Part shown: piece after piece, positions 1-10,320 of the stretch
How positions within the stretch are numbered: position 1 is the stretch's first letter
Layout: every line of letters starts with the position of its first letter
NCBI GenBank assembly: GCA_949358305.1
Contig: OX442314.1
Location: 64,613,369 to 64,677,368 of the forward strand
Length of the DNA stretch: 64,000 nucleotides
Reading direction: 5' to 3'
Origin: Strigamia acuminata
Lineage: Eukaryota; Arthropoda; Chilopoda; Geophilomorpha; Linotaeniidae
Translations under genes and position numbers: made by a program
The notes under the pieces: generated by a model
What the model saw: only the letters and a program-made list of their open reading frames with translations
Told to the model about the DNA's origin: nothing
Databases searched by the model: none

Positions 1-1299
1 AGTTTTAGCAACATCCAAGCAATGATTTTGGAGAATAGACTTTTGATCTCATCACAGTTGACTTGACACAAACACCACAAGTCCAATGTCTCAGAATGTT
101 CAGATATAGTGTTTAAACCTTACTAGAAACCTTCAATGCAAGTTTTAGCAACATCCTAGCAACGATTTGGGAGAATAGACTTTTGATCTCATCACAGTTG
201 ACTTAGCACAAACACCACAAGACCAATGTCTCTGAATGTTTAGATATAGTGTTTAAACCTTAGTAGAAGCCTTCAATGCAAGTTTTAGCAACATCCTAGC
301 AACGATTTGGGAGAATAGACTTTTGATCTCATCACAGTTGACTTAGTACAAACACCACAAGACCAATGTCTCTGAATGTTCAGAAATAGTGTTTAAACCT
401 TACTAGAAGCCTTCAATGTAAGTTTTAGCAACATCCTAGCAACGATTTGGGAGAATAGACTTTTGATCTCATCACAGTTGACTTAGTACAAACACCACAA
501 GACCAATGTCTCTGAATGTTCAGAAATAGTGTTTAAACCTTAGTAGAAGCCTTCAATGCAAGTTTTAGCAATATCCAAGCAATGATTTGGAAGAATAGAC
601 TTTTGATCTCATTACAGTTGACTTAGCACAAACACCACAAGTCCAATGTCTCAGAATGTTCAGATATAGTGTTTAAACCTTACTAGAAGCCTTCAATGCA
701 AGTTTTAGCAACATCCTAGCAACGATTTGGGAGAATAGACTTTTGATCTCATCACAGTTGACTTAGCACAAACACCACAAGATCAATGTCTCTGAATGTT
801 CAGAAATAGTGTTTAAACCTTAGTAGAAGCCTTCAATGCAAGTGTTAGCAACATCCAAGCAATGATTTTTGAGAACGGACTTTGGAGCTCATTTGATATC
901 ACAGTTGACTTGGCACAAACACCACAAGACCAATGTCTCTGAATGTTCAGAAATAGTGTGTAAACCTTACTAGAAGCCTTCAATGCAAGTTTTAGCAACA
1001 TCCAAGCAATGATTTTGGAGAATAGACTTTTGATCTCATCACAGTTGACTTGACACAAACACCACAAGTCCAATGTCTCAGAATGTTCAGATATAGTGTT
1101 TAAACCTTACTAGAAACCTTCAATGCAAGTTTTAGCAACATCCTAGCAACGATTTGGGAGAATAGACTTTTGATCTCATCACAGTTGACTTAGCACAAAC
1201 ACCACAAAACCAATGTCTCTGAATGTTTAGATATAGTGTTTAAACCTTAGTAGAAGCCTTCAATGCAAGTTTTAGCAACATCCTAGCAACGATTTGGGA
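1..1299. repeat. 140-bp satellite array, block 1
   Basis: Head-to-tail repeat with a 140-bp period: the motif AGTTTTAGCAACATCC recurs at 1, 141, 281, 421, 561, 701 and 841 (AGTGTTAGC there), then 988 after one 147-bp unit carrying an insertion around 885-900. Units differ by a few bases (CCTAGCAACG versus CCAAGCAATG, AGACC versus AGTCC). The array runs off the left edge and stops abruptly at 1299, where the BEL1 LTR begins inside a unit. The short minus-strand reading frames here are by-products of the repeat and are not genes. Confidence 0.97.
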
Positions 1300-2255
1300 T
1301 GTTGCAACTCGCCACTGCCGTGATGCGACGAGTTGTAACGCGATGGGGAATTCTTGGCAAATTTCCCATAGGCCTATACTGAGAGGAGAAATGAGTTGAC
1401 TTGAGTTTCTGCACTGGATCTTGTGGGGAGCTGGTCCAGGGAGTTTGGGGTTAAATCTCCCTACTCACACATGTTGGATGTTGAATAAAATAAACCTTTG
1501 TGTAGAAAAATCCAGATAATGCTTTTAATCATTTCAAAACATTAACATGGAGGCAAATTCAACTTAACTACATCTAATTCTTCATAACAAGAGTGTAACA
1601 ACTTCATAACAACAACAATTCTATAGCAACAACAAATTCATGAGGCACCTAGTGACTAAATTCATAAATAACATAAGTTAAAGCTTGCATTGTGCCTCAT
1701 AATAGAGATAAAATCAACTAAAATTAACAGAAATCATTGGAAAGAATTATAACAAATAGAATAGGAATAAACTTAACTAAATATGCAAATAACGCATCTA
1801 AAGCAAGTCAAATACACTGTAAAAATGCATTAATTGCAATCCATTACAAAATTAACAATTCCTTCTTTTCCAATGCACCTTTAAAGCAACTCAGATGCTT
1901 CAAACCCGTCATTCCGCCTTCACAACTGAACTGGGAACAGGACAAGACTTAGAAATAGGTAAACATAGCATGAAAACATTGGAAAACAAGACTAAAAATT
2001 CCTAAACCTTGACCTTGTCATTCTAAGAGATAAAATACCTAACAAACATTGTCTTTACTGAAAATTGGCACACAAAAAAGACATGTAAAATTCCTATTAC
2101 AACAGAAAAAGATTAGATATTTGCTAAATAAATAATACAATTATAAGACCGAAATTAGTAACTCTTCTTTACATTTTCGAACACATAAAATCAAACTACT
2201 ATCAAATTGACGAGCAGTTGTGGTCTCTCTTTCCTCCTTTCTGTTGCTCGAAACA
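1300..2255 (-). repeat. BEL1 LTR (3' LTR in element orientation)
   Basis: 956 bp, starting TGTTGCAACTCG and ending CTCGAAACA on the plus strand. It matches 6467-7422 without indels; I saw three substitutions (near 1434 and 2046-2047). In element orientation the inner edge carries a CGGCAATCTC segment similar to the CGGCAATTCGC just before the BEL2 3' LTR. No conventional polypurine tract is evident at this edge. Confidence 0.95.
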
Positions 2256-2348
2256 GAGATTGCCGCCGAAAAGAAAAGAAGGTGAAGAAGAACCTCTTAG
2301 CAATCTGAAAACTTCTCATCCACCTAGGATCAGCTCCCTAATGACTCC

Positions 2349-5336
2349 TTAAGGTAAGCGCAATTTTTTGCGGATCAAACTGGCCACCCATGGAGGTAAT
2401 CTTCGATTCAAAATCGCTAAACTTAAATGTGCCGCTCCATTAATTAGCTTTCTCTTGACTTCTATAGAATTGATTGATTTCTGAAAACAGGTACGACATG
2501 TCGGCTTGTATCTCTCTTCTCCTCCCACAACCTGAACTTGCGTTTCACCCGATATTCGTTTGGTGAACGACGCTTGGTTTCCACAAAAGTGGCATTTGGC
2601 ATGAAGTTTGACAATAGTTTCCGCTAGTGGAATGAGATTAGATACTGCCTTGAATTCCTGTCTCTTAAAATCACCATTTAAAGCGGCAATTATTACATTC
2701 TTTCCTTCGTTCGCCATTTTGTCGGAAAACGAATCGATGTCTCCGAAAAATTGTCCTTCGTCGATACCTATCGTCTTGACCGACTCCGTAATTTTCTTGA
2801 TTTCCTGTAACGACGCGACCCGAACCGCTGGACGTCGTTGTCCGGTGTGGCTAACCATTTCATCTTTACTATATCTAACGTCTGTCAAATGCTTAACAAG
2901 CAGGCAAGAATTTTCTTCTTCATTTCGGATTACATTAAGTAAAGCAGTAGTTTTTCCAGAAAACATTGGGCCAATTACTAAATGTATATTTCCCGTGGCC
3001 TTTGTGACTGCATTTGATCTTCTGTGCAAATTGGTGAGTTTCTTGCGACTCCATTTCAATATCTTCCTCCATTTACTTAAACCCTTTTCTTCATCTTTTT
3101 TGAAATTTTTCGGGAATTCTCCTTTCTTTTCCGTAGACTCCAGTGTGTCAGGACTCTGAGAAATCGCCATCTTGCCCGACCTTATCCCTTTAAACGTCCG
3201 CTTTCCATCCATTTCCAATTCGATGGGGACGTCAGGATGCCGTACCTCCAGCTCGCTAGAGCGGCTTGCGGCAAAACGAGAAGGGATGACGCCTTTTGCT
3301 CGTACTCCACCCTTTTCGCTTTTCTTGTCGGGCATTGATGTGGAATTCGCCTGTCCAAACCCGCCTTTGTCCTTTTTTGAAGTGTTGAAAGTCATCTTCT
3401 TTCCAGAATCGATCGCCATACACGATACATCTCCCAGTGAGATATCGTCTTTGTAGATGGAAGGCTCTTTTGAGTTAATTTGTCCGTTTAAAATCCATCC
3501 AAAAACTGTTTTCATCATTCCTAAATCTGGACTAATTCTCTTCGTTCCCGCTTGAATTATTTTCCACCATGCTCCGCTTCCGATCAAGACATCTACCTCA
3601 TCCGACACGGAGGGATGTGGTTCTGCCATCTCAAGATTAAACGACTTGATTTGTTGCAGCGTCTGGTGATCTACCACTCCCTTTATATTGGGAAGTGTGT
3701 CGGTATCAAGAGCAAATACAGACACTTTCTGCTTGTCGTGACGAGACTGCAACTCGAATCTAAACACGTCATGAGTTGTAGGAACTGGTTCCTTGTTCAG
3801 CAGACACTGGGTCATGGTGTGATACGTCTCAATCTTGTTTAGGTGTAATTTCTTTGCTAACCGCTTCGTAATATATGAACGATGACTACCCGGATCGAGT
3901 AATCCACGAACTGGGATTGTTTCGCCACTCTTTCGGACGAACAAGGCTGTGAAAACCATTAGCTGGACGTCACTTGAGACCGACAACGAGACGTTGGCGG
4001 AGACGTTCTCTTCTTTGGTATCAGTTGGCTTTTCCGCATGACCTCTGTTACAAATTGAAGAATGGTGTCGACCACCGCATGATCGGCAACAAAATTTTAC
4101 AGGGCAGTTACCCACTGTATGGCTTGGTCTCAGGCAATTAAAGCATAGACGTTTTCGCTTAACGATGTCGTATTTCTCCGAAACTTCCAGATTTGCGTCG
4201 CAATTATTGTTGAAATGATCTCCTTCACAGAAGGCACAGATCAATTTCCGGACTGGACCTGATTTTGGTTTGAATGATTCTTTCGTATTGGACCCGAATG
4301 ACGTATTTTGCGCAACCGCGCAAGATGACATGGTCCCTCGTAATTCTTCTTTTTGCTCTCTAGTTGCTGGTTTCTCACTCTTCTTGGTGACTTTCTGACT
4401 GGTAAATACGCTATCGTCTGATAATTCTGCTACTCTGACTTCGCTTGCTACAAATTCGAGAAATAAATTAACGTTTTCCACGTTTCCTTTGTAAATCCTA
4501 TGAAATCGTCTTCCCAATTCCGGTGGAAACTTCCGCAATAATTCCGGGATTAGAAATAATCCAGTAGTCGTAACTGGGAACTTCAACTGTTCTAATGTTC
4601 GGAAAGCACCGGTGAGGGACGTCAATAGAGATTTTACTGGCTTGATTGGGTACAAATCTTTAACTGCTTCGGCTTCACGAATTTTCCTCGCCAGAGCGTT
4701 CTTTTGGGCTACTTCTGACCCAAAAAGTCCTTCTAAACTGCTAAGTGCCATTAAATACGAATCGCTGGTAAGTGGGTACGACTTGATTGCCACTTCCGCT
4801 TCCCCGATACAGCTTGATTTAAGATATTGAAGTTTTTCGACGTTCGATAACTCGGCATCGGCGTCAACTGTGGTTGAAAACATATCCATGAAGCTCTTAT
4901 ACTCCATCGGATTCCCGTCAAATTTCTGAAGAGTCAGCTTTGGAAGCTTTGTAGTCTTCCGTGATATGATTGATGAGTTGTTCAGAAATCCCGAATTCAT
5001 TAACGTATTGCCGCCTGGATGGGCCCCAAACTTGTCCTGCATCTGCTTCGAAAACTTTGTCCTTTGCTTAAGAAGATTGACCTTTGTCCTAATGTCTTCA
5101 AGACGTCTCAAACTAAACAGGTAATCTGAACGTTCTATCTTATCTTTAAAGACAGCAAGCTCGTCAATGAGATCACTCAACTGTGCGTCTATTGTTGCGT
5201 GGAGAGCTTCTAGCTCACCCCCGTCGAGAACGTTTGCAGATGTCAAGAGCAGATCCTCTGCTCCTTGGGCCTTGGCTTGCCATTGTGTTTCTTTCTCCTC
5301 CGCTACTTCCGCGGTTAAACCAGCTGCAGTTGCCAT
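2349..5336 (-). CDS. BEL Gag-protease fused to a TK1-type thymidine kinase
   Basis: 995 codons, ATG at 5336. Residues about 130-300 are a DUF1759-type BEL Gag. Three Cys/His knuckle-like clusters lie near residues 367-430 (CAFC, CFNC, CRSCGG). A DUF1758-type aspartic protease follows, with D481 in Asp-Pro-Gly rather than the usual Asp-Ser/Thr-Gly. A lysine-rich linker (about 620-780) leads to a type II thymidine kinase: P-loop GPMFSGKT at 789-796, catalytic-site DEGQFF at 859-864, an AALNGDF segment, and a zinc-binding lid with C915/C918 and C947/C950. In this family the enzyme phosphorylates thymidine with ATP to make dTMP. About 30 residues follow before the stop. The frame is continuous from Gag through TK, with no intron and no broken motif. 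BEL elements normally have reverse transcriptase, RNase H and integrase after the protease; all are missing here. Identification of TK1 is firm from motifs; enzymatic activity is inferred. Confidence 0.93.
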   Translation of the reverse strand: MATAAGLTAEVAEEKETQWQAKAQGAEDLLLTSANVLDGGELEALHATIDAQLSDLIDELAVFKDKIERSDYLFSLRRLEDIRTKVNLLKQRTKFSKQMQDKFGAHPGGNTLMNSGFLNNSSIISRKTTKLPKLTLQKFDGNPMEYKSFMDMFSTTVDADAELSNVEKLQYLKSSCIGEAEVAIKSYPLTSDSYLMALSSLEGLFGSEVAQKNALARKIREAEAVKDLYPIKPVKSLLTSLTGAFRTLEQLKFPVTTTGLFLIPELLRKFPPELGRRFHRIYKGNVENVNLFLEFVASEVRVAELSDDSVFTSQKVTKKSEKPATREQKEELRGTMSSCAVAQNTSFGSNTKESFKPKSGPVRKLICAFCEGDHFNNNCDANLEVSEKYDIVKRKRLCFNCLRPSHTVGNCPVKFCCRSCGGRHHSSICNRGHAEKPTDTKEENVSANVSLSVSSDVQLMVFTALFVRKSGETIPVRGLLDPGSHRSYITKRLAKKLHLNKIETYHTMTQCLLNKEPVPTTHDVFRFELQSRHDKQKVSVFALDTDTLPNIKGVVDHQTLQQIKSFNLEMAEPHPSVSDEVDVLIGSGAWWKIIQAGTKRISPDLGMMKTVFGWILNGQINSKEPSIYKDDISLGDVSCMAIDSGKKMTFNTSKKDKGGFGQANSTSMPDKKSEKGGVRAKGVIPSRFAASRSSELEVRHPDVPIELEMDGKRTFKGIRSGKMAISQSPDTLESTEKKGEFPKNFKKDEEKGLSKWRKILKWSRKKLTNLHRRSNAVTKATGNIHLVIGPMFSGKTTALLNVIRNEEENSCLLVKHLTDVRYSKDEMVSHTGQRRPAVRVASLQEIKKITESVKTIGIDEGQFFGDIDSFSDKMANEGKNVIIAALNGDFKRQEFKAVSNLIPLAETIVKLHAKCHFCGNQASFTKRISGETQVQVVGGEERYKPTCRTCFQKSINSIEVKRKLINGAAHLSLAILNRRLPPWVASLIRKKLRLP

Positions 5337-6444
5337 TTAATTATCGGAAAGGAGAGAATGAGAATAAAAATTCTGTTCAACAACTCAATAACTTCGAATT
5401 AAATTCCCACGAATATACTCCGAACTTCACAGACTCGTACTTATACTTGCTTATCGTTAATTCAAATGCGGTGTGCAAATGAAAAACGACCTCGAAATAA
5501 ATGCTAAACTCAACTCCGAAATACCACAGACAAATTGACTTAACACACTATACGTAATACAATGGGACGGAATTATTGACCGCACAAATTGACTTATCCA
5601 CATAAATATCTTGATAATTCCCCCAAAATGCACTTAGTTCGAAATTAATAATTAATATCTAACCGCACAACCGAGATAAATAGTTATCTTTTACAATAAC
5701 ACTGCACAAAAGAGATAAATAGTTATATTTTACAATAACCCCGCACAAAGAGATAAATAGTTATATTTTACAATAACCCCGCACAAAAAGAGATAATAGC
5801 TATATTTAATAATAGCCCTGCACAAAAAGAGATAATAACTTGATATTCAAACTTATTGACATAAAAAACCCCTTTTAAACTCCCCAAATACAGCTCGAAA
5901 TTGGCAGAAACTCCCTTGGAAAATTAGACAAAGAATTAATTTCAGTAAATATAATTCTTAAATTCTAACAAGAAATTGAATTAAAACTATTCTTGTTCTT
6001 TATCATCAGCAGATGAACTTGAAGATTGACATTGCGTTGTGTTTCTCAAATTGTTGACCAGAAAATCGCTTGCTTGTCTCCTTATGTTGACCGCCACAGT
6101 AGAAGGACTCCGAACTCGTTACACTTGACATAAAATCCACTGACGAATCAACTCCCTGACGCCTGCGAAGGACGACACAGCACAAACACACTTCTGTCGC
6201 AATTGGCGACAATAATCCAGTGGAAATAAATCGAAAAACGCGTCGCCACACACTTCACACTACGAAAATCGGCACCACACACTGCTTACTGCGAACTAGA
6301 TGCCACACACTGCCTCACTGTGAAGTCGGGAACACACACGCAAATCACCGTGAAATTGACGTCACACACCTGGCTAAAAATGCAATGACGTGCACTGAAA
6401 TCCACTGGAAGAACTGGACAAAAATCCTGGTTGGCAACAACAAA
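5337..6444 (-). other. BEL1 leader with 39-bp tandem repeats
   Basis: 1.1-kb noncoding leader between primer site and Gag start. About 4.5 copies of a 38-39-bp unit (GCACAA...GATAAATAGTTATA...) start at 5665, 5704, 5743, 5781 and 5820 and end near 5845. A second patch (about 6238-6380) has loosely repeated CCACACACTGC words. No convincing coding potential was found; short frames here lack family features. Confidence 0.75.
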
Positions 6445-6462
6445 ATCCTGGTCACGGCACCA
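6445..6462 (-). promoter_or_regulatory. BEL1 primer binding site (tRNA-His)
   Basis: Four bases inside the 5' LTR, the minus strand reads TGGTGCCGTGACCAGGAT. This is an 18-nt match to the complement of the 3' end (including CCA) of a metazoan tRNA-His as I recall it. The position and the leading TGG are what a minus-strand primer site requires. It also fixes the element's orientation independently of the ORF. Confidence 0.85.
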
Positions 6463-6466
6463 AAAA

Positions 6467-7422
6467 TGTTGCAACTCGCCACTGCCGTGATGCGACGAGT
6501 TGTAACGCGATGGGGAATTCTTGGCAAATTTCCCATAGGCCTATACTGAGAGGAGAAATGAGTTGACTTGAGTTTCTGCACTGGATCTTGTGGGGAGCTG
6601 CTCCAGGGAGTTTGGGGTTAAATCTCCCTACTCACACATGTTGGATGTTGAATAAAATAAACCTTTGTGTAGAAAAATCCAGATAATGCTTTTAATCATT
6701 TCAAAACATTAACATGGAGGCAAATTCAACTTAACTACATCTAATTCTTCATAACAAGAGTGTAACAACTTCATAACAACAACAATTCTATAGCAACAAC
6801 AAATTCATGAGGCACCTAGTGACTAAATTCATAAATAACATAAGTTAAAGCTTGCATTGTGCCTCATAATAGAGATAAAATCAACTAAAATTAACAGAAA
6901 TCATTGGAAAGAATTATAACAAATAGAATAGGAATAAACTTAACTAAATATGCAAATAACGCATCTAAAGCAAGTCAAATACACTGTAAAAATGCATTAA
7001 TTGCAATCCATTACAAAATTAACAATTCCTTCTTTTCCAATGCACCTTTAAAGCAACTCAGATGCTTCAAACCCGTCATTCCGCCTTCACAACTGAACTG
7101 GGAACAGGACAAGACTTAGAAATAGGTAAACATAGCATGAAAACATTGGAAAACAAGACTAAAAATTCCTAAACCTTGACCTTGTCATTCTAAGAGATAA
7201 AATACCTAACAAGTATTGTCTTTACTGAAAATTGGCACACAAAAAAGACATGTAAAATTCCTATTACAACAGAAAAAGATTAGATATTTGCTAAATAAAT
7301 AATACAATTATAAGACCGAAATTAGTAACTCTTCTTTACATTTTCGAACACATAAAATCAAACTACTATCAAATTGACGAGCAGTTGTGGTCTCTCTTTC
7401 CTCCTTTCTGTTGCTCGAAACA
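6467..7422 (-). repeat. BEL1 LTR (5' LTR in element orientation)
   Basis: Partner of 1300-2255, same length. It ends at CGAAACA, and the satellite resumes immediately after the GAGA target copy. A 71-codon frame occurs in both LTRs and is only a duplicate by-product. Confidence 0.95.
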
Positions 7423-7758
7423 GAGAGAATAGACTTTTGATCTCATCACAGTTGACTTAGTACAAACACCACAAGACCAATGTCTCTGAATGTTCAGAAA
7501 TAGTGTTTAAACCTTACTAGAAGCCTTCAATGTAAGTTTTAGCAACATCCTAGCAACGATTTGGGAGAATAGATTTTTGATCTCATCACAGTTGACTTAG
7601 CACAAACACCACAAGACCAATGTCTCTGAATGTTCAGAAATAGTGTTTAAACCTTACTAGAAGCCTTCAATGTAAGTTTTAGCAACATCCAAGCAATGAT
7701 TTTGGGAGAATACACTTTTGATCTCATCACAGTTGACTTAGCACAAACACCACAAGAT
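7423..7758. repeat. 140-bp satellite array, block 2
   Basis: About 2.4 satellite units between BEL1 and BEL2. It starts mid-unit (GAATAGAC...) where block 1 left off and ends at CACAAGAT, the left flank of BEL2, so the two elements were inserted into one continuous array. Confidence 0.95.
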
Positions 7759-9321
7759 TGTTGCAAGACAGCGTAGAAATTGTTGTGCTATTTTATTGTC
7801 AATATTTTTTACCATTTACTTTGAGTTGATTAAAATCTTTAAGTGTTTTATTTTCCTTTGCCTAATTGGTATTTTTCACTTTTCAGATTTTTTCATTGCT
7901 TATTAAAGTGTTTTGACTTGATTTTTATTCATACTTTTCAATATTCTGTAATGTTTATGCTTTGTATTGATTTCAAATATCTTATTCCGTGCATTTATTG
8001 ACTTATTCACTTGTTTTTTGAGAGTTTGTGTTGATTCCGAACTGTTTTGGTGCAAATTTCGTTACCTAGCATACAATTGCGATGCTAGTGACGTCATTTT
8101 TCTGTTTCCCGTAAAGTTACGGTTCCGCCTTTTAACCTTTTGTTTAGTACTTTTCAAATCACTTGGAATTTTATTAAGCATTCGTTTAGACTAATTCAAG
8201 CATGCTCTTTCTATCTAGATGCATCAAAACTGCTTTGGATGTTCCGTTTGATTGGTTTGAACGTTCGTTTCCGTCTGCCATAAAAGCGCAGCCGGGAATG
8301 TTCGTTTGGCCGATAAATTCGTATTTATTCAATCTGTGTATTTTATTCCGATGTTTTGTGAAGAGAATTGATAATTATTCTTATAATTTAATCGATACTT
8401 TATTGATTATTTACATTTAGTGTTTTTACATTCATTTTACGTGTAGTTTTGTCGCCGATGTTATGTTCGCCGGACGCCATGTTTGATCCAACACCTTTGT
8501 TTTGTTCGCCGGTCGCCATGTTTGTCCCAAGCGACGATTACACAATGTAACCGTTATTTTTGTATTTTATATCACATAATTTGCATTTACTATTACATTG
8601 CGTTATTATTCAGTATGTATTCTTTGATAATTTTGTGCTTTTGTACCGATCGAAATTCAAATGTGATCGTTTTGTAATTTTCCTGGCCTGTGATTGGCTA
8701 TCGTCAATCCTTTCTTTCCGAGATCGGTTTATTGCAATTATCTCATTGTTTAACGTGTTTTTGGACATTGTTGTGATTAGCTTTTTTGTTCACCGCATTC
8801 TTGTGGTCATTTCAATGTAATTCAATGTATTTTTAGTGCATTTTTAAGCAAATGCCAACTTTGCCGTAATCTTGTTTCCTCCGTTACCATGGTAACGGAA
8901 TCTTTCGTGTATCTGTATTTCGCCGCTATCGGCCTGGCGCGTGCCATATTCGGTACTGCGCATGTGCGGTTCTCTAAGAACCAATCTAATTGCTGTAATT
9001 TCTTCAGTTATTAACCAACCTTTGAATAAATGTGTTGTGTTTTATTAGCTCTTGTTTTAGGTTTATTTTCAAATACATTCAATGTGTAGTGAGTAGTTTA
9101 GAATTTCTCAGGCCAACTTATGTTTCCGCCACCTATTGGATACTTGGTGCTTGTGTTCTCCACATTGTTCCAGCGGTTCAACAATGCCATTTGTTGCGGA
9201 TTTATTGCTCTCCAGTGCGATTTTCGTACTAGCCACGCCATACGACCTTGGGCGAGCTCAAGTGTCTTGAATTTGGATACGCATCGCCATTCCTTTCCTT
9301 CTGTCTTGTTGACCTGCAACA
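7759..9321 (+). repeat. BEL2 5' LTR
   Basis: 1563 bp. Recognisable words include TGACGTCA (CRE-like, about 8090) and a duplicated block GTTCGCCGG(A/T)CGCCATGTTT (about 8467-8522) holding two GCCAT (Pho/YY1-like) cores. A palindromic GTTACCATGGTAAC lies near 8884. These words are conserved in the reverse-oriented BEL3 LTR. The several short frames inside are repeated in 15621-17183 and are not genes. Confidence 0.96.
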
Positions 9322-10320
9322 CAGATGCGAAGCTTTTGGTAGCCGTGACCAGGATTCCGTCTGCAATTCGTGAGTTTTTCCAGTGCATCATCAATACGTT
9401 TGAAAAAGTGTTTGGTGCGACGGAGGAACAATACGTTCGTGTTTCGTCACCCATGTCAAGAGTCAACGTTCAACGTGACAGAAGTTACGACGGGGACTTC
9501 TTTGGCGGCGAAAACGAACAAAAGTGTGCATGCAGTTGGAGTTCAAGGTCACAACACTGGATAACACAACGCGTCGTGTTGGAAAGCGGATTCGCCCCTG
9601 GAATAATTGCATTTTTTAGTGTTTTGCCTTTTGAAATTGAAATTTTGGAGATTTTGGTTATTAAGGGGAACAGTATCAAGTGTCTTTATGGGATTTTGGT
9701 AGTTACATTTGTTGGTTTTCGGGAAAATTTCGATAAAAGTGTCTTTTTTGCAAGTTTTAAAGTGTGTTTTCATTTTGTGTTTAGTTCTCCACTATAACCG
9801 CCATAAGCGGGGGAGATTAGATTTATTTCGAGTAGAACTGACTAGTTTCAAGTTAAATGAGCTGTCAGTAGAGTCAAAATTTAATGTTAGGAGTTTATTG
9901 GCGTGTTTTGTTGCAAAACGAACCGTCAATTGTTTTCAAAAGAGTTTATTGGCGTGCTTTGTTGCAAAACAAACCGTCAATTATTTTCAAACTGTGCAGG
10001 GTAATTGTGTCACGTTTTATTTACGTACACAAAAACCGCTCAAATTTTTGGTCATCCTCGATTGGCCAAACATTTGATATTCTAAAATTCTCACGTGTCA
10101 CCAAGGACCGTGAAAATTGAGTGCTTTTTGGGGGATAAAATTAAAAAGTTTATTCTCTTTAAAGTTAAAACAAAAACCGTGAAAATTGAGAAATTTTTGG
10201 GGGATAAAATTACAAGGTTTATTCTCTTTAAAGTTAAAACAAAGTTGAATTGTCATGCCCGTTTTTATCTGTTCTTTCCAAATTTCACAGCCGAATTTTT
10301 TGTGAGAGAGGACAGAGAAA
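9322..10320 (+). other. BEL2 leader with primer-site region and two tandem duplications
   Basis: A primer-site-like sequence TGGTAGCCGTGACCAGGATTC lies at 9337-9357. It matches the tRNA-His complement except for one extra A after TGGT, and sits 15 bases inside the LTR. Two tandem duplications follow: a ~52-bp pair near 9890-9990 (GTTTATTGGCGTG...CCGTCAATT) and a ~69-bp pair near 10107-10245 (CCGTGAAAATTGAG...TTAAAACAAA). No convincing coding region was found. Confidence 0.75.

Larger units (their letters stand above)
1300..7422 (-). mobile_element. BEL1: BEL/Pao LTR retrotransposon carrying a thymidine kinase
   Basis: A complete insertion in the satellite, 6123 bp. Two direct LTRs (1300-2255 and 6467-7422, offset exactly 5167) flank an internal region coding on the minus strand. 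Flanks are GGGA on the left and GAGA on the right, a 4-bp target duplication with one mismatch, after which the interrupted satellite unit resumes. The internal region has a tRNA-His-type primer site next to the right-hand (5') LTR, a 1.1-kb leader, and one ORF encoding BEL Gag, DUF1758-type protease and a thymidine kinase. No reverse transcriptase, RNase H or integrase is present, so it is non-autonomous. LTR divergence of about 3 in 956 indicates a recent insertion. Confidence 0.93.

Noticed and set aside
813-1073. Repeated 86-codon minus-strand frame in the satellite (also 17217-17477 and 18344-18604)
   Set aside because: It exists only because two 140/147-bp units happen to lack a stop in that frame, and it recurs with the satellite; no start context or domain.
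2608-3842. Plus-strand frames inside the BEL1 Gag-TK ORF
   Set aside because: Antisense shadows of the minus-strand coding region; no domains.
6445-6462. A tRNA-His gene in BEL1
   Set aside because: Only the 3'-end complement is present, in primer-site position; no cloverleaf around it.
7967-9232. Several 60-90-codon frames in the BEL2 LTR
   Set aside because: Present identically in both LTRs, hydrophobic because of T-richness, no coherent protein.
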